In this document: positions 1 through 5,179 of the stretch, piece by piece | How positions within the stretch are numbered: position 1 is the stretch's first letter | Layout of the letters: every line of letters begins with the position of its first letter | Origin: an uncultured Gemmatimonadota bacterium | Lineage (GTDB): Bacteria; Gemmatimonadota; Gemmatimonadetes; Gemmatimonadales; GWC2-71-9 | Reading direction: 5' to 3' | Length of the DNA: 5,230 nucleotides | NCBI GenBank assembly: GCA_946479805.1 | Contig: CAMLHP010000147.1 | Span: 1-5,230, forward strand | Made by a program: the position numbers and the translations under genes | Notes under the pieces: generated by a model | Seen by the model: only the letters and a program-made list of their open reading frames with translations | Told to the model about the DNA's origin: nothing | The model's database searches: none

Positions 1-1747
1 CAATCTGCTTCATCCGCTTCTTGCCCTCCTTCTGCTTCTCGAGGAGCTTCCGCTTCCGCGACACGTCACCGCCGTAGCACTTGGCCAGCACGTCCTTCCG
101 GAACGCGCTGATGGTCTCCCGGGCGATGATCTTGTTGCCGATGGCTGCCTGGATTGAAACCTGGAACAGCTGCCTCGGGATCAGCTCCTTCAGTTTCTCC
201 GCCACCTTCCGGCCCCACTCGTACGCCTTGTCGCGGTGGATGATCACGCTGAACGCGTCGATCTGCTCCGAGTTGATCAGCATGTCCAGCTTGACCAGCG
301 GCGAGGCGCGGTAGCCCGCCATCTCGTAGTCCAGCGAGGCGTAGCCCTTGGACAGCGACTTGAGCCGGTCGTGGAAGTCGAGCACGATCTCTCCCAGCGG
401 GAACTCGAAGTCGAACTCCACCCGGGACGTGTCGATGTAGTGCATTCCATTGTAGACGCCCCGGCGGTCCTGGCCCAGCTTCATGATCCCGCCGATGAAC
501 TCGGACGGCGCCATGATCCGCGCCTTGACGTACGGCTCCTCGATCCGGGAAATCTCGCTCGGGTCGGGCAGGGCCGACGGGTTCTCGAGGATCTTCATCA
601 CCCCGTCGGTGAGGTACACGTGGTACTCCACCGTGGGCACAGTGGTGATGAGGTTGAGGCCGAACTCGCGCTCCAGCCGCTCCTGGACGATCTCCATGTG
701 GAGCAGGCCGAGGAAGCCGCAGCGAAAGCCGAATCCGAGCGCGGTGGACGACTCCGGCTCGTACTGCAGTGACGCGTCGTTCATCCGCAGCTTCTCCAGC
801 GCGTCCCGCAGGCTCTCGTACTGCTCCGAATCGGTTGGGTACACTCCCGCGAACACCATCGACTTCACTTCGCGGTAGCCCGGCAGCAGCTCGGCGGCGG
901 GGTTGTCTGCGTCCAGCACGGTGTCGCCCACCCGCGCGTCCCTCACCTCGCGGAGGCTGGCCACGAAGAAGCCGACCTCGCCCGCTTCCAGCTGGGGTGT
1001 CTCGCGGGGCACGATCTGCATGTAGCCCACTTCGTCCACCGGGTACTGGTCCTCGGGGTGGGCGCCGAACGCGATCCGCATTCCCGGCTTGAGCACCCCG
1101 TCGACCACCCGGATGCTGGGAATCGCTCCCCTGTAGCGGTCGAAATAGCTGTCGAAAATCAGCGCCCGGAGCGGTGCGTTGGGGTCTCCCCCTGGAGCGG
1201 GCACCCGCCGGATCACTTCCTCCAGCAGCTCGGGCACACCGGTCCCTTCCTTGGCCGAAACCGCGAGGATCTCCTCCCGCCTCGCGCCGATCAGCTCCAT
1301 GATCTCCTCGGCCCGCCGCTCGGGCTCGGCGCCGGGGAGGTCGATCTTGTTGAGCACCGGGATGATCTCGAGCCCGGCATCCATGGCCAGGAAGAGATTG
1401 GAGATGGTCTGGGCCTGGATTCCCTGCGACGCATCCACCACCAGAATGGCGCCCTCACACGCGTTCAGTGACCGCGATACCTCGTAGGTGAAGTCCACGT
1501 GCCCGGGGGTGTCGATCAGGTTGAGCTCGTAGTCCTCGCCATCGACTGCCCGGTAGCTCATCCGTACCGCATTGAGCTTGATGGTGATGCCCCGTTCCCG
1601 CTCGAGCTCCATCGTGTCGGTCAGCTGGGCCCGCATCTCCCGCTTGGCCACCGCGCCGGTGGCCTCGATCAGCCGGTCGGCCAGCGTGCTCTTGCCGTGG
1701 TCGATATGGGCGACAATGCAGAAGTTGCGGATTCGGGACTGGCGCAT
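1..1747 (-). CDS. lepA: Elongation factor 4 (LepA), ribosome back-translocating GTPase, 3' end cut by window edge
   Basis: A cytoplasmic/membrane-associated translational GTPase related to EF-G; the family binds ribosomes and is linked to back-translocation, stalled-ribosome rescue and initiation/assembly under stress. Seen directly: start [20 protein letters not shown] with the P-loop at residues 13-21, switch I RERGITIK at about 50-57, DTPGHVDF at 79-86 with the catalytic-type His83, and NKID at 133-136. The LepA-specific C-terminal region is present at the end ([20 protein letters not shown], then KKRMKQI). About 582 codons are visible; the family is near 600, so roughly 15-20 residues lie beyond the left edge. 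The ATG at 1747-1745 is chosen because it gives the canonical LepA N-terminus. No Shine-Dalgarno precedes it, but TATATT lies 7 nt upstream. It is divergent from the transporter gene. No frameshift or missing key residue was seen. Identification is essentially certain. Confidence 0.98.
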   Translation of the reverse strand, partial: MRQSRIRNFCIVAHIDHGKSTLADRLIEATGAVAKREMRAQLTDTMELERERGITIKLNAVRMSYRAVDGEDYELNLIDTPGHVDFTYEVSRSLNACEGAILVVDASQGIQAQTISNLFLAMDAGLEIIPVLNKIDLPGAEPERRAEEIMELIGARREEILAVSAKEGTGVPELLEEVIRRVPAPGGDPNAPLRALIFDSYFDRYRGAIPSIRVVDGVLKPGMRIAFGAHPEDQYPVDEVGYMQIVPRETPQLEAGEVGFFVASLREVRDARVGDTVLDADNPAAELLPGYREVKSMVFAGVYPTDSEQYESLRDALEKLRMNDASLQYEPESSTALGFGFRCGFLGLLHMEIVQERLEREFGLNLITTVPTVEYHVYLTDGVMKILENPSALPDPSEISRIEEPYVKARIMAPSEFIGGIMKLGQDRRGVYNGMHYIDTSRVEFDFEFPLGEIVLDFHDRLKSLSKGYASLDYEMAGYRASPLVKLDMLINSEQIDAFSVIIHRDKAYEWGRKVAEKLKELIPRQLFQVSIQAAIGNKIIARETISAFRKDVLAKCYGGDVSRKRKLLEKQKEGKKRMKQI

Positions 1748-1754
1748 GGGCGTC

Positions 1755-1760
1755 AATATA
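1755..1760 (-). promoter_or_regulatory. Candidate -10 element of lepA (leaderless start)
   Basis: TATATT reads on the minus strand and is followed by 7 nt (GACGCCC) and then the lepA ATG. That distance would place transcription initiation at or within a base or two of the start codon, and no purine-rich ribosome site exists between. The -35 region would fall inside the octamer array and shows no good TTGACA match. The call is inference from spacing and from the same arrangement at two other genes in the window. Confidence 0.5.
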
Positions 1761-1763
1761 ACG

Positions 1764-1819
1764 ACCGCCTGACCGCCTGACCGCCTTACCGCCCTGCCGC
1801 CTTGCCGCCTTGCCGCTGC
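1764..1819. repeat. Octanucleotide tandem array 1, degenerate RCCGCCTK, between divergent genes
   Basis: Seven consecutive 8-bp units are seen on the plus strand: ACCGCCTG twice, ACCGCCTT, ACCGCCCT, GCCGCCTT twice, and a diverged GCCGCTGC. The array fills most of the 86-bp gap between lepA and the transporter and lies between their candidate -10 boxes, so it occupies both -35 regions. It is the same repeat as the arrays at 2707-2778 (opposite orientation) and 5180-5230 (same orientation). Confidence 0.9.
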
Positions 1820-1825
1820 TATCTT
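1820..1825 (+). promoter_or_regulatory. Candidate -10 element of the EamA transporter gene (leaderless start)
   Basis: TATCTT is followed by 8 nt of C-rich sequence (CCCGCCCC) and then the ATG at 1834. There is no Shine-Dalgarno-like purine run. The arrangement closely matches that before the AhpD-like gene, TATCTTCCATCCCATG at 3001-3016. No -35 consensus is evident at 16-18 bp; that region is octamer repeat. Inferred, not demonstrated. Confidence 0.55.
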
Positions 1826-1833
1826 CCCGCCCC

Positions 1834-2724
1834 ATGCGCCGCCTGTCTCCCGCCGCCGGCTTGTTGGTCGTCGTGACGATCTGGGGCTTGAACGTCACGC
1901 TTTCCAAGTGGGCGCTTCGGGAGTTCCCGCCCCTCGCATTCACGGCGCTCCGTTTCGGAATGGCGTCGGCGCTCCTGCCGCTGGTGCTGGCGCGAATTGA
2001 GCCGCCGATCCGGATCCCCTGGCGGCAGCTCGTGCCCCTCGCAGCGCTGGGCCTGGTGGGCAACACCATTTATCAGCTGGGATTCATTCTCGGCCTGTCA
2101 CAGACCACCGCCACCAACAGCGCCCTTGTACTGGCGGCGATGCCCCTTGTGGTGGCTGCGCTGGCCGCGTCCATCGGCATGGAGCGCCTCTCGCCGCGCG
2201 GGGTCTTCGGCCTGGCGCTCGCCACGCTGGGTGTGGTGCTGGTCGTAACCGCAAATGGCGTCAGTTTCAGCAGTGATACGTTCGTGGGCGACATCCTGAC
2301 CCTGGGGGCGGTCGTCTGCTGGGCCACCTTCACCGTGGGGCTCCGGCGGCTCGACCTGCCGCTGTCTACTCTGGCCATCACCACCTGGACCATCGTCCTC
2401 GGCTCACCGCTGCTGGTCGTGGCCGGCCTCCCTCAGCTCTGGTCCATGGATTGGGGCGCCACCACCATCACTGGCTGGCTTATCCTGCTCTACTCGGTCG
2501 TCCTCTCGCTGGCGGTGTCGTACATTCTATGGAACCGCAGCGTCAAGGCGGTCGGATCCAACCGCACGGCGATCTTCTCGACCCTGACCCCGCTGGTCGC
2601 AATGGCCAGCGCCATGCTGATCCTGGGCGAAACGCCGGGCGTCGCCCAGCTCGTCGGCGGCGCAGCGATCGTCGCGGGAATAGTGGTGTCTCGCCGCACT
2701 GGCGGCGGGGCGGCGGGGCGGTGA
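1834..2724 (+). CDS. EamA/DMT-superfamily inner-membrane transporter (10 TM)
   Basis: A 296-residue integral membrane protein of the drug/metabolite transporter superfamily, whose members export amino acids, metabolites or drugs; the substrate cannot be told from sequence. Two EamA repeats are visible, about residues 6-139 and 152-286, each with five hydrophobic segments (roughly 8-26, 34-53, 67-86, 94-112, 122-139, 152-170, 178-197, 213-233, 244-264, 270-286). Typical features include [12 protein letters not shown] near the N-terminus, [18 protein letters not shown] in helix 4, and [16 protein letters not shown] in the second repeat. Length is normal for the family. The frame is open from a TTG at 1810, but the ATG at 1834 gives the usual short cytoplasmic N-terminus and fits the -10 box at 1820. 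The C-terminal tail TGGGAAGR and the TGA stop are encoded by the start of octamer array 2, so the tail is probably repeat-derived and not functional family sequence. Confidence 0.93.
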   Translation: MRRLSPAAGLLVVVTIWGLNVTLSKWALREFPPLAFTALRFGMASALLPLVLARIEPPIRIPWRQLVPLAALGLVGNTIYQLGFILGLSQTTATNSALVLAAMPLVVAALAASIGMERLSPRGVFGLALATLGVVLVVTANGVSFSSDTFVGDILTLGAVVCWATFTVGLRRLDLPLSTLAITTWTIVLGSPLLVVAGLPQLWSMDWGATTITGWLILLYSVVLSLAVSYILWNRSVKAVGSNRTAIFSTLTPLVAMASAMLILGETPGVAQLVGGAAIVAGIVVSRRTGGGAAGR

Positions 2725-2778
2725 GGCGGCAAGGCGGTGAGGCGGCAAGGCGGTGAGGCGGCAAGGCGGCAAGGCGGT
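2707..2778. repeat. Octanucleotide tandem array 2, RRGGCGGY, overlapping the transporter stop
   Basis: Nine uninterrupted 8-bp units on the plus strand: GGGGCGGC, GGGGCGGT, GAGGCGGC, AAGGCGGT, GAGGCGGC, AAGGCGGT, GAGGCGGC, AAGGCGGC, AAGGCGGT. A partial unit (CTGGCGGC) precedes it at 2699. The middle shows a 16-bp higher-order period, suggesting growth by duplication of pairs. It is the reverse complement of the repeat in arrays 1 and 3. The transporter TGA (2722-2724) spans the junction of units 2 and 3. Many GG tracts give it two-tier G-quadruplex potential on the plus strand. Confidence 0.95.
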
Positions 2779-2825
2779 AATGCCGCTGGACAACCGGACA
2801 GGCTGGATGCCGGCGTGGCCGCGAG

Positions 2826-2919
2826 CGCCGATGTCTCCCCGGAGCGGTGCCGCGCGCGCGGCAGCCGAGCGTGAGCCATCCCGGCCGGCGCGCGCGAAAG
2901 CGGAGGGGAGACATCGGCG
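2826..2919. repeat. Long inverted repeat, 15-bp perfect arms
   Basis: Arms CGCCGATGTCTCCCC (2826-2840) and GGGGAGACATCGGCG (2905-2919) are exact reverse complements with 64 bp between. The spacer holds two GCGCGCGC tracts (2852-2859 and 2888-2895) that could pair inside the same structure. The right arm is also the start of the first 35-bp tandem repeat unit, so the left arm is effectively an inverted fourth copy of that core. No reading frame in 2779-3013 looks genuine; this stretch is regulatory or repeat DNA. Confidence 0.85.
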
Positions 2920-3000
2920 GAAGCGGCCAGGTGCGCCGAAAGGAGACATCGGCGGAAGCGGCCAGGTGCGCCGAAAGGAGACATCGGCGGAAGCGGCCAG
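2907..3000. repeat. 35-bp tandem repeat, 2.7 copies, upstream of the AhpD-like gene
   Basis: Two identical 35-bp units (2907-2941, 2942-2976) begin GGAGACATCGGCGGAAGCGG and end CCAGGTGCGCCGAAA. A third copy of 24 bp (2977-3000) is truncated exactly where TATCTT begins. Because 35 is not a multiple of 3, each copy is read in a different frame in any overlapping ORF, which argues against coding. Each copy carries GGAGACA, and in the last copy this lies at -35 spacing from the TATCTT box. Confidence 0.95.
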
Positions 3001-3006
3001 TATCTT
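2978..3006 (+). promoter_or_regulatory. Candidate promoter of the AhpD-like gene, GAGACA-17 bp-TATCTT
   Basis: GAGACA (2978-2983, four of six matches to TTGACA) is separated by exactly 17 bp from TATCTT (3001-3006). Seven nt (CCATCCC) then lead to the ATG at 3014. No ribosome binding site is present, so a leaderless transcript is likely. The -35-like part lies in the last copy of the 35-bp repeat, and the -10 begins where the repeat stops. Inference from spacing and consensus. Confidence 0.5.
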
Positions 3007-3013
3007 CCATCCC

Positions 3014-3361
3014 ATGACTCTCTCCGACTTCAATGCCTTCCGCGCCCGCATGAACTCCGTAATACTCGGCGCTGGCAATCTCACGATCAACCGCTTCTTC
3101 GCACTCGACCACCAGTGCTACGAACCGGGCGCGCTGGGATCGAAAACCAAGGAAATGCTGGGCCTCGTCTCATCCCTGGTCCTCCGCTGCGACGACTGCA
3201 TCACCTACCACGTCATCCGCTGCAGGGAAGAAGGCGTGACCCGCGAGGAGTTCCTGGAAATCTTCTCGGTGGGACTGGTCGTAGGGGGGAGCATCGTCAT
3301 TCCCCACCTGCGCCGGGCGATGGAGCGGCTGGAAGAACTGGAAGGGACAGCAAAAGCGTAA
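3014..3361 (+). CDS. AhpD-like / carboxymuconolactone decarboxylase family protein
   Basis: A 115-residue, probably cytoplasmic, all-helical protein of the AhpD-like superfamily. Members act as thiol peroxidase/reductase partners or as decarboxylases; the CxxC type suggests thiol redox activity. The signature CDDCITYH is at residues 59-66 (Cys59, Cys62, His66) and a Glu at 47 (KTKEMLGL) precedes it. The Glu-12-Cys-3-Cys-4-His spacing matches the catalytic proton-relay layout known for AhpD. Typical flanking sequence follows (GVTREEFLEIF, then VVGGSIVIPHLRRAME). Length fits single-domain members. The frame is open upstream to 2753 with an ATG at 2780, but that extension reads through the 35-bp repeats in three different frames, so ATG 3014 is chosen; ATG 3050 (Met13) is a weaker alternative. 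No ahpC or other peroxidase lies beside it, so its substrate and partner are unknown. Its TAA stop falls in a 20-bp repeat. Confidence 0.9.
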   Translation: MTLSDFNAFRARMNSVILGAGNLTINRFFALDHQCYEPGALGSKTKEMLGLVSSLVLRCDDCITYHVIRCREEGVTREEFLEIFSVGLVVGGSIVIPHLRRAMERLEELEGTAKA

Positions 3362-3404
3362 ACGGGAACACAAAAGCGTAAGCGGGAACAGCAAGAGCGT
3401 GAAC
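3344..3404. repeat. Degenerate 20-21 bp tandem repeat over the AhpD-like gene's 3' end
   Basis: Three adjacent units share the pattern GGGAACA..AAAAGCGTAARC: 3344-3363, 3364-3383 and 3384-3404 (the third is 21 bp and diverged to AAGAGCGTGAAC). The first unit encodes the last residues GTAKA and the TAA stop. The third provides the left arm of the following hairpin. The repeat is unrelated to the octamer or the 35-bp repeat. Confidence 0.8.
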
Positions 3405-3436
3405 AGGCAACGTTCTCCCGTCCACGCTCTTGTTTA
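3390..3436 (+). terminator. Probable intrinsic terminator after the AhpD-like gene
   Basis: CAAGAGCGTG (3392-3401) pairs perfectly with CACGCTCTTG (3423-3432), leaving a 21-nt loop, and the stem can extend by a G-T and an A-T pair. TGTTTAT follows on the plus strand, a modest T-rich tail. It lies about 30 bp after the AhpD-like stop and in the convergent gap, so it fits termination of the plus-strand transcript. The long loop and interrupted T run make this moderate. Confidence 0.55.
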
Positions 3437-3470
3437 TCCTCTGGCAACGCCCCGCTGATGCAGGCCCGCT

Positions 3471-3491
3471 GGCGAGGCCGAAGGCCTCGCC
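3471..3491 (-). terminator. GC-rich hairpin immediately after the M28 peptidase stop
   Basis: GGCGAGGCC (3471-3479) and GGCCTCGCC (3483-3491) form a perfect 9-bp stem with a 3-nt loop, 6 bp beyond the M28 stop on the minus strand. No T tract follows on either strand, so it is either a tail-less terminator or a transcript-end stabilising hairpin. The structure is clear; the function is inferred. Confidence 0.45.
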
Positions 3492-3497
3492 CCGCTT

Positions 3498-5093
3498 CTA
3501 CGGCTTCTCGACTATCTCCTCATACGACGCCGGCACCCACTTCGGCCGCTCCGCCGCATTCCCGATGTCCTGGCCCAGGTAATACGCCAGCTTCAGGATC
3601 CTCGACTCCTTCTCCGCGCCGATCTTGTCCGGCTCGTCGGAGGGCTGGTGGTAGTCCTCGTGCACCCCGTTGAAGAAGAACAGGATCGGCACGCCCTTCC
3701 GGGCGAAGTTGAAGTGGTCCGACCGGCGGTAGAAGTTCTCCTCCGGCCAGATGTCGTCGATCGCCGTCATGCCCAGCTCGGGGTGTGCAGCGTTGACCCG
3801 GTTGAGCGACTTGCCCAGGTCCGAGTGCTCCTTGCCGATCACCACGATCGTGTCGGTCCAGTTCCGGCCGATCATGTCCATGTTGATGTTGGCCACTGTC
3901 TGCCTGAGCGGGAGCGCCGGGTGCTCGCTGTACCAGCGGCTGCCCCAGAGCCCCTTCTCCTCGCCGCTCACCGTCATGAACACCAGCGACCGCTTCGGGC
4001 GCGCGCCCTGCTGCGCAAATGCCTCCGCCAGTTCCACCACGCCGACGGTGCCCGATGCGTCATCGTCCGCGCCGTTCCAGATGCTGTCCGTCGTGCCCGG
4101 CTTGGGAGTGCCCACGCCGTCGTGATCCATGTGCGCGGTGAAGACTATGTACTCGTTCTTGAGCGCCGGATCACTGCCCTCCAGGATGCCGATGGTGTTG
4201 GGCGCCCACGCCGTGTCGGTGGTGAACCTGGCGTCCACCATCAGCATGAGGTCCAGCGGCTTCACCGTCGCGGCGTTGCCTGCACGAAGGCTCGCGACGT
4301 CCACCCCCGCCTTGCTCAGCGCCGGAATCAGCGCCGAATCGCGCACCTCGACATAGGGGATGTCGGGACCACGGCTGCCGCCGGGCAGTCCCAGCGAGCT
4401 GCGCGGCCGCTGCTGGAATCCCAGCGCCCGCTCGAACACCGCGTTGTCGCGGTTCGACACCCGAAGCACCGCCTTGGCACCACCCGCAGCCGCCGCGTTC
4501 CTGGCCGAATTGGCAAGCCGGGTTGATGCCGGCTTGGTGAAGTCCGCCACCACCAGCACCACCCGGTCCTTCGCCGCCGCGGCGATGGCGGCGCTGTCCG
4601 CGGTGCCGCTCACCACCAGCGCACGGCCGCCGACCTCGCCCGCCTCCGTCTTGCCGCCCAGCCAGAAGGCGTCGGTGGCAAACTGCACATGCTGATGCCC
4701 GCCGCCCGCCATCTGGTGCTCTCCCCCCGCCATCTGATGCCCGCCGCCCGGCATGATCCCGATATGCGATGCGGGCACATTCATCGTGCTCTGGATGATC
4801 GGGTATCGCTGGAACCAGCCGCCGTTGTCACCTCCCGGCTTGAGCCCGAGTCGCTTGAACTCGTCGGCGACGTACTTCGCCGTCATCTCCAGCCCCGGAC
4901 TTGGCGTGTCTCGGCCCATCATCGAGTCGTGCGCTATGATCCCGATCCGGCGCGCCACGTCCGCCTCTGTGATAGTCGCGGCTCCCGCCGCAACCGCACC
5001 ACCCGAGCGCTCGGCCGTCATCTGCGCCGCAAGCGGCGCCGCAACAAAGCTGAGTAGAACAACCAGTCCGAATCTCATGATCTTCCTGAGCAT
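3498..5093 (-). CDS. Secreted M28-family zinc metallopeptidase (aminopeptidase-like) with PA domain
   Basis: A 531-residue exported peptidase, likely periplasmic or extracellular, expected to remove N-terminal residues from peptides. Residues 1-24 form a signal peptide (basic n-region, hydrophobic FGLVVLLSFVAAP, cleavage likely near LAAQ). A family N-terminal segment (HDSMMGRDTPSPG, 55-67) is followed by a PA-like domain at about 135-290, then the catalytic domain. Expected dinuclear zinc residues are all present by family analogy: His321 with Asp323 (AHMDHDG), Asp343 (GADDDASG), Glu378 as general base with Glu379 (SGEEKG), Asp406 (NMDMIG) and His482 (EDYHQPSDE). Unusual is a His/Met/Gly 7-residue repeat at 118-138. 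ATG 5093 gives the longest product; ATG 5078 (Met6) has AGGAAG just upstream and retains a good signal peptide, so it may be the true start. The gene is convergent with the AhpD-like gene. Substrate specificity cannot be assigned. Confidence 0.94.
   Translation of the reverse strand: MLRKIMRFGLVVLLSFVAAPLAAQMTAERSGGAVAAGAATITEADVARRIGIIAHDSMMGRDTPSPGLEMTAKYVADEFKRLGLKPGGDNGGWFQRYPIIQSTMNVPASHIGIMPGGGHQMAGGEHQMAGGGHQHVQFATDAFWLGGKTEAGEVGGRALVVSGTADSAAIAAAAKDRVVLVVADFTKPASTRLANSARNAAAAGGAKAVLRVSNRDNAVFERALGFQQRPRSSLGLPGGSRGPDIPYVEVRDSALIPALSKAGVDVASLRAGNAATVKPLDLMLMVDARFTTDTAWAPNTIGILEGSDPALKNEYIVFTAHMDHDGVGTPKPGTTDSIWNGADDDASGTVGVVELAEAFAQQGARPKRSLVFMTVSGEEKGLWGSRWYSEHPALPLRQTVANINMDMIGRNWTDTIVVIGKEHSDLGKSLNRVNAAHPELGMTAIDDIWPEENFYRRSDHFNFARKGVPILFFFNGVHEDYHQPSDEPDKIGAEKESRILKLAYYLGQDIGNAAERPKWVPASYEEIVEKP
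4680..4742 (-). repeat. 21-bp in-frame repeat encoding a His/Met/Gly-rich insert in the M28 peptidase
   Basis: Three 21-bp units encode GHQMAGG, EHQMAGG and GHQHVQF (residues 118-138). They place His119, 126, 133 and 135 and Met121 and 128 at regular spacing, preceded by His110 and Met114. The insert lies between the N-terminal segment and the PA-like domain and is low in complexity. Metal binding (zinc or copper) or a flexible linker is possible; neither is shown by the sequence. Confidence 0.85.
5082..5087 (-). promoter_or_regulatory. Candidate ribosome binding site favouring the M28 start at 5078
   Basis: AGGAAG on the minus strand ends 3 nt before the ATG at 5078-5076, and its AGGA core is 5 nt away. 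No comparable site precedes the outer ATG at 5093. If used, the protein begins MRFGLVVLL, still a complete signal peptide. The motif sits inside codons 3-5 of the longer reading, so it could be coincidental. Confidence 0.4.
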
Positions 5094-5106
5094 GAAGTGT
5101 GTGAAA

Positions 5107-5112
5107 AAGCTA
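5107..5112 (-). promoter_or_regulatory. Weak candidate -10 element of the M28 gene
   Basis: TAGCTT on the minus strand lies 13 nt before ATG 5093 and 28 nt before ATG 5078. A start point about 7 nt downstream would give a short leader of about 20 nt containing AGGAAG for the inner ATG. No convincing -35 element was found. Low confidence. Confidence 0.3.
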
Positions 5113-5117
5113 AGCGG

Positions 5118-5131
5118 GAAGGCCGGCCTTC
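5118..5131. promoter_or_regulatory. 14-bp perfect palindrome upstream of the M28 gene
   Basis: GAAGGCCGGCCTTC is a perfect dyad lying just upstream of the candidate -10 box, between it and any -35 region. Position and symmetry fit an operator for a dimeric regulator, but short GC palindromes arise readily in this base composition. The rest of 5094-5179 shows no gene. Confidence 0.35.
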
Positions 5132-5179
5132 ACCTCCCCGCGGTACGTATGAGGCCCATCCTCGGTTTCGCCCAGACCT

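Noticed and set aside
236..1471. Plus-strand ORFs opposite lepA
   Set aside because: Antisense to an unmistakable, uninterrupted lepA frame; no family resemblance.
1810..1833. TTG start at 1810 for the transporter
   Set aside because: It would overlap the octamer array and the -10 box; ATG 1834 gives the standard N-terminus.
1455..2069. Minus-strand ORF of 204 residues across the lepA start and transporter
   Set aside because: It is out of frame with lepA inside lepA, antisense to the transporter, and crosses octamer array 1; a shadow of high GC content.
1764..2778. Octamer or 35-bp repeats as a CRISPR array
   Set aside because: Units are directly contiguous with no unique spacers, and no cas gene is present.
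2753..3013. In-frame N-terminal extension of the AhpD-like gene (ATG 2780 or upstream)
   Set aside because: The extension runs through octamer and 35-bp repeats, the latter read in a different frame in each copy, giving low-complexity Arg/Ala/Pro sequence. ATG 3014 has a well-placed -10 box and gives a family-like N-terminus.
2490..3112. Three overlapping minus-strand ORFs of 164-189 residues
   Set aside because: They cover the plus-strand transporter end, the repeats and the AhpD-like start; their repetitive Pro/Arg/Ser-rich translations reflect GC-rich repeats lacking stops, with no recognisable domain.
3648..4526. 292-residue plus-strand ORF opposite the M28 gene
   Set aside because: His/Arg/Val-rich antisense reading of a clear peptidase with all catalytic residues; no domain signature.
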